Shown: positions 24,758-34,600 of the stretch, one piece after another
Layout: each line of letters starts with the position of its first letter
How positions within the stretch are numbered: the stretch's first letter is position 1
NCBI GenBank assembly: GCA_937901965.1
Contig: CALGSW010000013.1
Coordinates: forward strand, 62,001-126,000
From: an uncultured Bacteroidota bacterium
GTDB lineage: Bacteria; Bacteroidota; Bacteroidia; Bacteroidales; UBA932
Length of the DNA stretch: 64,000 nt
Reading direction: 5' to 3'
Notes under the pieces: model-generated
The model's database searches: none
What the model saw: only the letters and a program-made list of their open reading frames with translations
What the model was told of the DNA's origin: nothing
Program-made: the position numbers and the translations under genes

Positions 24758-26704
24758 TTAGTCTTTATAGTTACGGGTTGCAATCTTAATGAATTCATAC
24801 TGTAGCGGCTCTTTGTGCTTAACAGGTTCTTTACCGTATCCAGTGTACTCCCAAGTACTTACATACATGTAGTTTGCGTCATCTCTGAGAGTTTCGCCAT
24901 CTTCAGTCTGCATCTCTTCACGGAAGTGACCTCCGCAAGACTCTTTTCTGGTCAACGCATCCATTGCCATAAGCTCTCCCATTTCAAGGAAGTCGGCTAC
25001 TCTTACGGCCTTTTCAAGCTCCTGATTGAATTCATTATTCTCTCCCGGAACAAATAGATTTTTCCAGAAATCTTCTCTTAAAACTCTTATCTCTTCTATT
25101 GCTTTCTTAAGACCTGCTTCATTTCTTGCCATTCCAACATAATCCCACATAATATGGCCGAGTTTTTTATGGAAATGGTCTACAGGTTGTTTGCCTTTTA
25201 TGTTGAACAATCTGTCCAGTCTATCCTTGATACCTTTTTCGGCCTCTGCAAATGCAGGATGATTTGTATCGGTTTTCTTAACCTGAATCTTTCCAGCCAG
25301 ATAGTCTCCAATTGTATAAGGGAGGATGAAGTAACCATCTGCCAGACCCTGCATTAGTGCAGATGCACCAAGTCTGTTACCGCCGTGGTCACTGAAGTTT
25401 GCCTCACCAATTGCATAAAGTCCGGGTATGGTTGTCTGGAGGTTGTAATCTACCCAAAGCCCGCCCATGGTATAGTGGATAGCCGGATAAATCATCATCG
25501 GCTCATCATAAGGATTAACATCGGTAATCTTTTCATACATCTGGAAAAGGTTACCATATCTCTCCTCAATAACTTTCTTGCCAAGTCTCTCAATTGCTGT
25601 TTTGAAATCAAGGAACACCGCAAGACCGGTTTCGTTTACACCAAATCCGGCATCGCATCTCTCTTTTGCAGCTCTTGATGCTACATCCCTTGGAACAAGG
25701 TTACCAAAAGCAGGATAACGGCGTTCAAGATAGTAATCTCTGTCCTCTTCAGCGATTTGAGAAGCCTTGATTTTTTTCTCTCTAAGCTTTATTACATCCT
25801 CTTTTTTCTTAGGCACCCATATTCTTCCGTCATTTCTTAACGACTCAGACATAAGTGTAAGTTTTGACTGCTGCTCACCATGTACTGGAATACATGTAGG
25901 GTGAATCTGTGCAAAAGATGGGTTCGCGAAGAAAGCTCCCTTTTTGTAACATTGCCATGCTGCTGATCCATTGCTGTTCATAGCGTTAGTTGACAGGAAA
26001 AATACATTTCCGTATCCACCGGTTGCTACAACAACTGCATGAGCACCGTGTCTCTCAACTTCTCCGGTAACGAGGTTTCTGGCAATAATTCCTTTCGCCT
26101 CACCATCTATCATTACCAAATCAAGCATTTCATGTCTTACATAAGACTTTACAGATCCTAATTCAATTTGCCTGTTAAGAGCTGCATAGGCTCCCAAAAG
26201 AAGTTGCTGACCGGTCTGTCCTCTTGCGTAGAAAGTTCTGCTCACCTGAGAACCGCCGAATGAACGGTTATCAAGCAGTCCGCCGTATTCACGAGCGAAA
26301 GGAACACCTTGTGCAACACACTGGTCAATAATAAGGTTACTTACCTCTGCCAGTCTGTAAACGTTAGCTTCGCGGCTTCTGTAGTCGCCCCCCTTGATAG
26401 TATCGTAAAATAGCCTGTATACCGAGTCGTTGTCGTTAGGGTAGTTTTTTGCTGCATTTATACCTCCTTGAGCTGCAATTGAGTGTGCCCTTCTAGGGGA
26501 ATCACTTATGCAAAAGACCTTGACGTTGTAGCCAAGCTCTCCAAGGGCAGCAGCAGCAGATGCTCCGCCAAGACCGGTTCCTACTACAATCACCTCCAGC
26601 TTACGTTTATTAGCCGGGCTTACCACACGAATCTGAGCTTTATGCTTTGTCCATTTTTCCGACAAAGTGCCCTCAGGGATTTTTGAAATAAGTTTTTCGG
26701 ACAT
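24758..26704 (-). CDS. frdA: Fumarate reductase/succinate dehydrogenase flavoprotein subunit
   Basis: Catalytic subunit interconverting fumarate and succinate. The 648-residue protein has the FAD fold VVGTGLGGASAAAALGELG (residues 41-59), the covalent-FAD histidine His74 in RRAHSIAAQGGINA, the active-site region HPTCIPVHGEQQSKL, and RLGASALMQGLADG near the FAD-binding end. It belongs to the SdhA/FrdA group of type B enzymes. It is the first gene of its operon, with a near-perfect promoter 19-57 bases upstream; the frdC/sdhC gene that normally precedes it is absent. The direction of catalysis cannot be read from sequence. Confidence 0.95.
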   Translation of the reverse strand: MSEKLISKIPEGTLSEKWTKHKAQIRVVSPANKRKLEVIVVGTGLGGASAAAALGELGYNVKVFCISDSPRRAHSIAAQGGINAAKNYPNDNDSVYRLFYDTIKGGDYRSREANVYRLAEVSNLIIDQCVAQGVPFAREYGGLLDNRSFGGSQVSRTFYARGQTGQQLLLGAYAALNRQIELGSVKSYVRHEMLDLVMIDGEAKGIIARNLVTGEVERHGAHAVVVATGGYGNVFFLSTNAMNSNGSAAWQCYKKGAFFANPSFAQIHPTCIPVHGEQQSKLTLMSESLRNDGRIWVPKKKEDVIKLREKKIKASQIAEEDRDYYLERRYPAFGNLVPRDVASRAAKERCDAGFGVNETGLAVFLDFKTAIERLGKKVIEERYGNLFQMYEKITDVNPYDEPMMIYPAIHYTMGGLWVDYNLQTTIPGLYAIGEANFSDHGGNRLGASALMQGLADGYFILPYTIGDYLAGKIQVKKTDTNHPAFAEAEKGIKDRLDRLFNIKGKQPVDHFHKKLGHIMWDYVGMARNEAGLKKAIEEIRVLREDFWKNLFVPGENNEFNQELEKAVRVADFLEMGELMAMDALTRKESCGGHFREEMQTEDGETLRDDANYMYVSTWEYTGYGKEPVKHKEPLQYEFIKIATRNYKD

Positions 26705-26729
26705 TATATGAGAGTATTAAAAAGTGGCA

Positions 26730-26761
26730 CAAAACTATACAATTTGGGCAAGAATAGCAAA
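26730..26761 (-). promoter_or_regulatory. Promoter of frdAB
   Basis: On the minus strand TTTG (26761-26758), 20 bases, then TAGTTTTG (26737-26730) is a full match to the Bacteroidota TTTG-N19/20-TAnnTTTG promoter. Predicted initiation is about 21 bases before the frdA ATG. It is the best promoter match I found in the window. Confidence 0.65.
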
Positions 26762-26802
26762 GAATAATGAGTATCTTTACCATTTATAAATAACCCTTCA
26801 TT

Positions 26803-28995
26803 ATGACAAAAAGAGTACTGACATTACTTTCGGCTCTCCTTGTGAGCCTTTTAATCAATGCACAAAATGTATTAATTCCCAGACCTGTTTCTGAAAAAGC
26901 AGGGGAGGGCTACTTTATGCTAAATGAAAAGACCACTTTAATTACTAACGAAAAAAACAGTTTCAACGTTTATTACCTTAAAAGTAAACTTGAGGCTGCG
27001 ACCGGATTTAATATCGGAAACAAAAAAAACACTGAGAACACTATTAATTTATTACTAACAGAAGATAGTTCAATTAAACCAGAAGGATATGTACTGGATA
27101 TATCACCTGCAGGAATTACAATAAAGGCTTCCTCTTCTGCAGGAATATTTTATGGTATACAGTCTCTCCTTCAATTGATGCCTGCATCTGTTTACTCAGG
27201 TAAATCAACAGCTGCAGACAACTGGAAGCTGGCCTCGGTAAAAATTGAGGACTATCCGAGATTCGGATACAGAGGGATGATGCTGGATGTATCAAGAACC
27301 TTTTTTGATGCAGGAACTGTAAAAAAATATATTGAATGGCTTTCATATCACAAAATAAACACCTTGCACTGGCATCTGACAGATGACAACGGATGGAGGG
27401 TTGAAATAAAAAAATACCCTCTTCTTACTGAAAAGGGAGCCTGGAGAGGAGAAGGAGAGGTACTTGCCCCTTCATTCGGTTCCGGTAAGGCGAGATATGG
27501 AGGATTCTACACTCAGGATGAGATAAAGGATATTGTAAAATTTGCTGCTGAAAGAAATATTGAAATTGTACCCGAGATTGACCTTCCAGGTCACAGCAAA
27601 GCGGTTACAGCCTCTTATCCTCATGTTGGCTGCGACCATAATGATAATTCGGTGAGCGTACAGGGAGAGGGACAAAATGTATGGTGTGTTGGCAAAGAGG
27701 ATAATTTCAAAATGCTTGACAACATCGTGAAAGAACTTTCTAAGTTATTTCCTGGTAAGTATATACATATCGGTGGTGATGAGGTTAACTTCTCAGGCTG
27801 GGATAAGTGTCCATCTTGTTTAGCACTTAAAGAGCGCGAGGGGATGAAAACAAATGAAGAGCTTCTTAACTACTTTGTAAGAAGAATGGAGAAGATTGTT
27901 GAAAAACACGGCAAAAAAATGGCCGGTTGGGATGAAATACTGGAGGGCGGAGATCTTCACAAGGAGACAAGAGTATATGCATGGAGAAATATGGAAAAAG
28001 GAATTGAATCTGTGAAAAAGGGCCAGCCCACTATTATGATGCCCGGTGCATATTGCTATTTTGATATGAAGTATACTCCGCTTGAAAGAGGGCATAACTG
28101 GGCAGGGATTGTATCTACAGAGAAAACATATTCACTCGACCCTACCGGAACAGCTTCACTCAACGAGGAGGAGGCTCCGCTGATTAAAGGTGTACAGGGT
28201 GCTTTATGGACAGAACTTCTGGGATGGCCTGCCAAATTTCTGGATTATCAGACATATCCAAGACTGGCTGCTGTTGCCGAGATAGGCTGGTCGCCACAAG
28301 AGATACGTAACTGGAGTGATTTTAACAACAGACTGCAAAGATTTCATTTTAACAGAATGGCACATATGGGTATCTCGTTCAGACTTCCGTATCCTGAAGT
28401 TAAGTACGAGAGTGGTGCACTAAGAGTGGCTCTTCCATATGAATGGGCAGTAGTAAGGTACACATCTGACGAGAGCGACCCTACTATGTATTCACCTGTT
28501 TATAAGGGCGAGATATTCACTGATAAACCTGAAAAATTCAGATTTGCCACATTTTTTAAAGATGATATTAAAAGCATTACCGTAAAGGCAGCTAATGCGG
28601 AATACAAGTATCTTACACCTGAAGTTGAAATAACTACTAATCTTGAGGAGGGAAAGAACAATAAGATTATTAATATCACAGACTACAAATTTGACACATA
28701 CTTCCGTACAACAAGAAGACTTGCAGACGGAGATTACCTTACATATACTTTTAAGGAACCGGTAAAGAGCACTAGAATTACTGTTGAATCAGGGATGCCT
28801 AATATAGACTTTTACTGGATTAATGATGGTTATGCAGAGTACTCCTATGATGGTGTAAACTTTATTAAGGGAGACCAGTTAAAAAGAGGAACGGCTACAA
28901 TTATTCCTGATGAACCAGTTAAGGCTGTAAGAATAAAAGTAACCGGACCTAATGACGGATACATAGCCGCCTTCAGAGACTTAAAGATTGAGTAA
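26803..28995 (+). CDS. Beta-N-acetylhexosaminidase, GH20, secreted
   Basis: Removes terminal N-acetylglucosamine or N-acetylgalactosamine from glycans. The 730-residue protein has a signal peptide (MTKRVLTLLSALLVSLLINA), a GH20b domain (about 25-135), and the catalytic barrel beginning RFGYRGMMLDVSRTFFD with HWHLTDDNGWRVEI near 187. The acid pair Asp326-Glu327 is in IHIGGDEVNFSGW. After the barrel come a chitobiase C-like segment (about 540-610) and a final discoidin-like carbohydrate-binding domain (about 620-730). It is not in a polysaccharide-utilisation locus here. The last 15 bases overlap the converging C45-type gene. Confidence 0.94.
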   Translation: MTKRVLTLLSALLVSLLINAQNVLIPRPVSEKAGEGYFMLNEKTTLITNEKNSFNVYYLKSKLEAATGFNIGNKKNTENTINLLLTEDSSIKPEGYVLDISPAGITIKASSSAGIFYGIQSLLQLMPASVYSGKSTAADNWKLASVKIEDYPRFGYRGMMLDVSRTFFDAGTVKKYIEWLSYHKINTLHWHLTDDNGWRVEIKKYPLLTEKGAWRGEGEVLAPSFGSGKARYGGFYTQDEIKDIVKFAAERNIEIVPEIDLPGHSKAVTASYPHVGCDHNDNSVSVQGEGQNVWCVGKEDNFKMLDNIVKELSKLFPGKYIHIGGDEVNFSGWDKCPSCLALKEREGMKTNEELLNYFVRRMEKIVEKHGKKMAGWDEILEGGDLHKETRVYAWRNMEKGIESVKKGQPTIMMPGAYCYFDMKYTPLERGHNWAGIVSTEKTYSLDPTGTASLNEEEAPLIKGVQGALWTELLGWPAKFLDYQTYPRLAAVAEIGWSPQEIRNWSDFNNRLQRFHFNRMAHMGISFRLPYPEVKYESGALRVALPYEWAVVRYTSDESDPTMYSPVYKGEIFTDKPEKFRFATFFKDDIKSITVKAANAEYKYLTPEVEITTNLEEGKNNKIINITDYKFDTYFRTTRRLADGDYLTYTFKEPVKSTRITVESGMPNIDFYWINDGYAEYSYDGVNFIKGDQLKRGTATIIPDEPVKAVRIKVTGPNDGYIAAFRDLKIE

Positions 28996-30201
28996 ATCTT
29001 TATAAACTGATTTAACCAGGTCATCTGCAATTTTGTTAAATTCTGTGACCTGGTTTTTATTTATACCCTCTTTTCTCCATTTTTCCATCATTGGAAGTGC
29101 CATTGTAAAAATTTTGCTTTCTGAACTCTTAAGTATTTGCATATAGCCATTTCCGGTTTTATTGTGGATCATTGGAAAATTCATATATCTTCCACCATTT
29201 CCTCTTTTTATAGAAAATGTTTTATACTTAAGCTTAAGAGCCATATCACAAGCAAAAGCATTCATGTTGCTGTCTGATTCTTTAACCAATACTGAAGGTA
29301 GCTCCTCTCCGGACTTTACCCAAACAGGGATTGCAACTCCTGCAGGCGGATAACCTAGCACTACCCACATAGTAGTCATTTCAGGATTCTCTCCCGGTTT
29401 AACACCCTGAACAATGACCGATGCTGTTGAAGACTTTCTTGGAATATAGTCCTGATCTATCACCCAGCCGGATCCCTTTTCAGGAGAAAATTCTTCATCA
29501 GTGAGGTTTATTCCCATTAATGAGTGATAATAACTTCTTGATAATGAATTGAAAATCCATTCAGGTGTAATGTTTTTATCTATAGCTTTTTTTGTTACTA
29601 TATCTCTTGCATTCTGATATCTTATATAACCCATACCTTCATTAAATCTACCGGTATAAGAGTAGTTTGTATAAATAAGATAGCCCTCAGGTGCAATTGC
29701 AAGGTCATTGGCATCAATTTTTCTGTATGTTGTATTGTTTGTTTCAAAATATGCAGCACCACCATCAGCATCAATAACACCAAAGTTTGCCTCAACACCC
29801 ATTGGTTTCTTTCTGTTTTTAAGAAACTCCTCAAACTCTTTTATATTTTTACATTCCGAAAGAGCATCATACATCAGTTCACCCTCTCTATCCATCTCTT
29901 TAACATCATCATCCTTCAAATTATAGGAAGCGGTGTTCATAATGGAAAAACCTGCAGAATTTGTTCCTATCCACACAACTCCCCCCTTGTCCGGACTATT
30001 TACCAGAGCAGTAAAACTGTATTTTTTACCTTTAAAATGCTCAATTCTGTTGTTATCTTCACCTGTATCCCTGTGTTTCCAGAGAAGAGGTCTTCCGTCT
30101 GGTGTAAGTTTACCTGTAATAATTGCTGAAGTACAAGCTCCAGATTCATTCCATACAAATGAGAGTAATGCAATGATTAAGAGAAGTTTAATTTTTTTCA
30201 T
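28981..30201 (-). CDS. C45/choloylglycine-hydrolase-like Ntn hydrolase, secreted
   Basis: A 406-residue exported Ntn hydrolase of the acyl-CoA:6-aminopenicillanate acyltransferase/bile-salt-hydrolase clan. A signal peptide ends before Cys23 (SGACTSAIITG); removing it would expose Cys as the N-terminal nucleophile. GRPLLWKHRDTGE follows, with the conserved Arg-Asp, and VWIGTNSAGFSIMNTASYN and ANFGVIDADGGAAYFE further on. The lipobox consensus is poor, which favours the nucleophile reading. Substrate unknown; amide bonds are likely. It begins 2 bases after ruvB on the same strand and overlaps the GH20 gene by 15 bases at its end. Confidence 0.82.
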   Translation of the reverse strand: MKKIKLLLIIALLSFVWNESGACTSAIITGKLTPDGRPLLWKHRDTGEDNNRIEHFKGKKYSFTALVNSPDKGGVVWIGTNSAGFSIMNTASYNLKDDDVKEMDREGELMYDALSECKNIKEFEEFLKNRKKPMGVEANFGVIDADGGAAYFETNNTTYRKIDANDLAIAPEGYLIYTNYSYTGRFNEGMGYIRYQNARDIVTKKAIDKNITPEWIFNSLSRSYYHSLMGINLTDEEFSPEKGSGWVIDQDYIPRKSSTASVIVQGVKPGENPEMTTMWVVLGYPPAGVAIPVWVKSGEELPSVLVKESDSNMNAFACDMALKLKYKTFSIKRGNGGRYMNFPMIHNKTGNGYMQILKSSESKIFTMALPMMEKWRKEGINKNQVTEFNKIADDLVKSVYKDLLNL

Positions 30202-30203
30202 AA

Positions 30204-31226
30204 CTAATTAAAAAGTGTATTATCTGAAATGGAGTTTTTAGTAATTCCTAAATGTTTGTAAGCCAAATCTGTTACCTCTCTGCCTCGTGGAGTTCTCTGA
30301 AGAAAACCCTCTTTTATAAGAAACGGTTCGTACACCTCCTCTATTGTTCCGGGATCTTCACTCACTGCTGTTGCAATTGTACCAACTCCCACAGGTCCGC
30401 CTTTGAATTTATGAATGATTGTGGAAAGAATTTTATTATCCATAAGGTCAAGCCCTCTCTTGTCAATATTAAGGGCATCAAGGGCATATTTTGTTATTGC
30501 CAGATCTATCTTACCGGACCCTTTAACCTGAGCAAAATCCCTCACCCTTCTGAGTAGAGAATTTGCAATACGTGGAGTACCCCTGCTTCTCCCTGCAATC
30601 TCTTCTGCAGCATCTTTATCTATTTCAATATCAAGAATTGATGCGCTTCTGACAACTATTTTAAGTAGTATTTGCGAATCATAGTACTCCAGATGAGATT
30701 GAATTCCAAATCTTGCTCTGAGAGGAGATGTAAGCAATCCGCTTCTGGTGGTTGCTCCAATTAAAGTAAATGGATTAAGTGTAATCTGAACAGATCTTGC
30801 TCCGGGACCTTTGTCTATCATAAGATCTATTCTGAAATCCTCCATTGCAGAATATAAATACTCCTCAACAATAGGAGAAAGACGATGAATTTCATCAATA
30901 AAAAGTACATCACCTTTTTCAAGACCTGTTAATAATCCGGCTAAATCTCCAGGTTTATCAAGAACAGGACCTGATGTAATTTTCATATCCACCCCAAGTT
31001 CATTAGCAACTATATGAGCAAGTGTTGTTTTACCCAAACCGGGAGGTCCATGCAGTAAAAGATGATCAAGAGACTCACCCCTCATGATGGCAGCTTTTAC
31101 AAAAACCTTTAGATTTTCAATTATCTTTTCCTGTCCGGAAAATTCATCAAAATCTCTTGGTCTTATTTCACCTTCAAAATCCTTATCTTTAAAATTATTG
31201 TCGTTGTGAGGATCAAAATGTGCCAT
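30204..31226 (-). CDS. ruvB: Holliday junction branch migration helicase RuvB
   Basis: AAA+ motor that drives branch migration with RuvA. The 340-residue protein has HGPPGLGKTTLAHIVA (Walker A, residues 59-74), LFIDEIHRLSP (Walker B), TLIGATTRSGLLT (sensor 1) and a C-terminal winged helix with GGPVGVGTIATAVSED and LQRTPRGREVT. It is the first gene of a leftward pair with the Ntn hydrolase gene. Upstream lies the 20% GC gene-free segment shared with mfd. Confidence 0.97.
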   Translation of the reverse strand: MAHFDPHNDNNFKDKDFEGEIRPRDFDEFSGQEKIIENLKVFVKAAIMRGESLDHLLLHGPPGLGKTTLAHIVANELGVDMKITSGPVLDKPGDLAGLLTGLEKGDVLFIDEIHRLSPIVEEYLYSAMEDFRIDLMIDKGPGARSVQITLNPFTLIGATTRSGLLTSPLRARFGIQSHLEYYDSQILLKIVVRSASILDIEIDKDAAEEIAGRSRGTPRIANSLLRRVRDFAQVKGSGKIDLAITKYALDALNIDKRGLDLMDNKILSTIIHKFKGGPVGVGTIATAVSEDPGTIEEVYEPFLIKEGFLQRTPRGREVTDLAYKHLGITKNSISDNTLFN

Positions 31227-31430
31227 CTGAAAAAAATCAAAATCTATAGTACAAATATATCTATTCTTTTTATTTAAATAGTTTGATGTTTATATATGCT
31301 TGTTCATAAGTTGATAAGTTTAGTTATCATAATTAATAAACAATATAAAGATGGTTTTTAACATGTTTTCAACAATGGATAATATAAATAATTTGTTCTG
31401 AATATGAGAATTATGATAAAAACTAAATAA

Positions 31431-31451
31431 TTATTAACCATGTGTTAATAA
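31431..31451. repeat. Inverted repeat in the ruvB-mfd gap
   Basis: TTATTAAC and GTTAATAA form 8-base arms around CATGT. One arm belongs to a DnaA-box-like TTATTAACA on the minus strand. Confidence 0.6.
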
Positions 31452-31625
31452 ACTAATGAAAAATAATAAACAATACTAACAGGTGGATAAAATGGAGATA
31501 TTTTCTGCAAAAAAAGTGATAAATAAATTTGCTTAAAAGATGCGTATTGATATATAAAAAAAGAGATGAACATTTGAAATTTAATTGTGAATTTTTATCA
31601 ACAGAAAATTAACTGCATTATTAAC

Positions 31626-31633
31626 TATATTTG
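31626..31633 (+). promoter_or_regulatory. Candidate -7 box for mfd
   Basis: TATATTTG fits TAnnTTTG and would begin transcription about 10 bases before the mfd ATG. No -33 TTTG at 19-20 bases. Confidence 0.35.
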
Positions 31634-31647
31634 CACTCTGTTAACAG

Positions 31648-34600
31648 ATGGAAAGGGTGTACAAATCTGAAGAATTTTCTTCTCAAATATCTGCAAAAGA
31701 GCTTATTGAGTGGGTAGATAAAGGCAAGAGAGAGACGATTGTCCTCAATGGTCTGTACTCATCGGCAAAGGCGTTTGCAATAGCTTCTGCAGCTACAAAG
31801 GGTCTGCACATTATTCTTCTTAACAACAGAGAGGATGCTGCGTATTGCTCTTCTGATCTTAATAATCTGGCCGGCAGCAAAGATGTCTTCTTCTTCCCTT
31901 CATCTTTAAACCATAGTTCAAAAGGGGTAAAAAAAGATCTATCTTTTCAGGTACAAAGAACTGCGGCCATTCAGGCTCTTACCCAGTACAAAAAAGGCGA
32001 ATACAGTGGAGAGAAACTTATTATTGTAGGATATCCTCATTCGGCCACTGAGCTTATACCTGATAACAAAAAGGTAGATTCATCAATTCTAAAAATTTCA
32101 AAAGGGGACTCCCTTTCTCATGAGTTTGTAAAGGAGACCCTTATTGAATATGGATTTACAAGAAGTGACTTTGTTTCTGAACCGGGAGAATTCGCGCTCA
32201 GGGGAGGCTTGATTGATCTGTTTTCTTATGCAGAGAACAAACCCTTCAGAATAGATTTTTTTGGTGACAATGTTGAAAATATCAGGGTGTTTGACATTGA
32301 CTCACAGAGGACTGTTGAGGAGAGGGTGGCTGTTGAGATTTTTCCCGATATTACTATTGGAAACAGAGAGGATGAACTCACAAGTCTATTTGAATATACA
32401 GGATCAGATTATATTTTGTGGATAACAGATCCTGAGTACTTCCTTAAACAGGCGGAGACAATCTGGGAACTATCAGCTGAGAGGGCAGGGCTATTGTCAC
32501 CGGATTCATTTAAATCATTAACGGAAAACTTAAGAAGGGTATTGTTTGGCCCGCTTTCTCTGTCATTTGAAAAAGGTATTAATGCCAGGAGTATAAATTT
32601 TCACACATCTCCTCAACCGTCTTTTAATAAAAATTTTGATCTTCTGGCAGGCGAGATAGAGAAAAGGAAAAGCGAGGGTTACAATATTTCAATTTTTAGT
32701 GAAAATCCTAACCAGACAGAGAGGTTGATTAGTATTTTCTCTTCACTTAAGGATAGAGATGTTTCCTTTACTCCTGTGCACCTAAGTATGCATGAGGGCT
32801 TTACAGATCATAATGCAAAAATATGTATTTTCACTGATCACCAGATTTTTGACAGATATCACAGAGTTAAGACAAACAGATCTGTAGAGAAGAGTGAAAG
32901 GCTTACAATAAATGAACTCAATGCATTCCAGATAGGTGACTATATTGTTCATATAGAGCACGGAGTGGGTGTCTTTGGAGGACTGGTAAAGACAAATATT
33001 AACGGAAATGTGCAGGAGGCTGTAAAGCTTATATACAGAGATGGAGATGTAATATTTCTATCAATTCATGCACTGCACAGAATATCACGGTATAAATCAA
33101 AAGATGCTGCACCTCCAAAGGTTTATAAACTGGGTACAGGTGCATGGAGCAAGCTGAAAGGTCAGGCAAAATCAAAAGTAAAAGATATTGCGGCAGATCT
33201 CATTGATTTATATGCAAAGAGGAGAGACTCCAGGGGTTTTGCATTTTCATCAGACACCTTTATGCAGCAAGAGCTTGAGGCCTCCTTTATATACGAAGAC
33301 ACTCCCGATCAATTCAAAGCTACAAAGGCAGTTAAGGAGGATATGGAGAGGAGTTATCCAATGGACAGGTTAGTCTGTGGTGATGTGGGATTTGGTAAAA
33401 CCGAGGTAGCAATGAGAGCTGCTTTCAAAGCGGTTGCAGACAGTAAACAGGTTGCCGTGCTGGTGCCTACAACAATTCTTGCACTTCAGCACTTCAAAAC
33501 ATTTACATCCAGACTAAAAGAGTTTCCGTGTAAAATACAATATATAAGCAGGCTAAAAAACTCAAAAGAGATTAAAGAGATTGCAGACGGGCTGGAGAGC
33601 GGGAAAATTGATATAATTATTGGAACACACCGGCTACTCAACAAGGAGATTAAATTCAGAGATCTGGGCCTGCTCATTATTGACGAAGAGCAAAAATTTG
33701 GAGTAGCGGCAAAAGAGAGGCTACGGCAGCTAAAGTCAAATATTGATACCCTTACACTAACAGCTACGCCCATTCCAAGAACTCTGCAGTTCTCTCTTTT
33801 GGGAGCCCGTGACCTCTCAATTATTAACACTCCGCCACCAAACAGACTGCCTGTGCAGACAGAGGTTATTGATTTTGACGAAGAGCTAATAAAGGATGCG
33901 ATAAATTTTGAAATAGAGAGGGGTGGCCAGGTCTTCTTTGTTCATAACAGAGTGGAGGATATAAGGGCAGTTGAAGATATAATAAGAAGATTGTGCCCAA
34001 ATGCAAAAACATGTACCGGACACGGTCAGATGGAGCCAGCGGCACTTGAGAGGGTGATTCTGGACTTTATGATGGGAGACTATGATGTTTTGATAGCAAC
34101 CACCATTGTAGAGAATGGAATTGATATTCCCAATGCAAATACTATAATCATTAATCAGGCTCAGAATTTTGGTCTGAGTGACCTTCACCAGCTCAGAGGA
34201 AGGGTAGGGAGGTCAAATATTAAAGCGTTCTGTTACCTGGTGGTTCCCTCCTCTCTGGCAATTACTGAAGAGGCCAGAAGAAGGCTCAGAGCTATTGAGG
34301 CATTCTCAGACCTAGGAAGTGGATTCAATATTGCAATGCAGGACCTGGATATAAGAGGAGCCGGAAATCTTCTGGGAGCAGAACAGAGTGGATTTGTTGC
34401 AGATATGGGATTTGAGACCTATCAGAGGATTCTTGCAGAGGCAGTTGAAGAGATAAGAGCAGAGCGGGGAATTGAAAACGTTCCTGTAATGTCAGGAGGA
34501 AAGAAGAGAGAAGAATTTGTTACAGACTGCACAATTGACACGGATATGGAGATACTCATTCCGGATGATTATGTGGGGATAACATCGGAAAAGATTAGGC

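Larger units (their letters stand above)
31227..31647. other. Gene-free, very AT-rich segment with DnaA-box-like 9-mers
   Basis: No gene is visible. I counted 72 G or C in the 360 bases 31261-31620, or 20%, far below the flanking genes. It contains five TTWTNAACA 9-mers, each one base from a DnaA box: 31301 (-), 31355 (+), 31366 (+), 31443 (-) and 31595 (+). TTATCCACC lies on the minus strand at 31482. An inverted repeat pairs TTATTAAC (31431) with GTTAATAA (31444). ruvB and mfd diverge from it. Candidate replication origin, or simply a long AT-rich promoter region. Confidence 0.4.
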
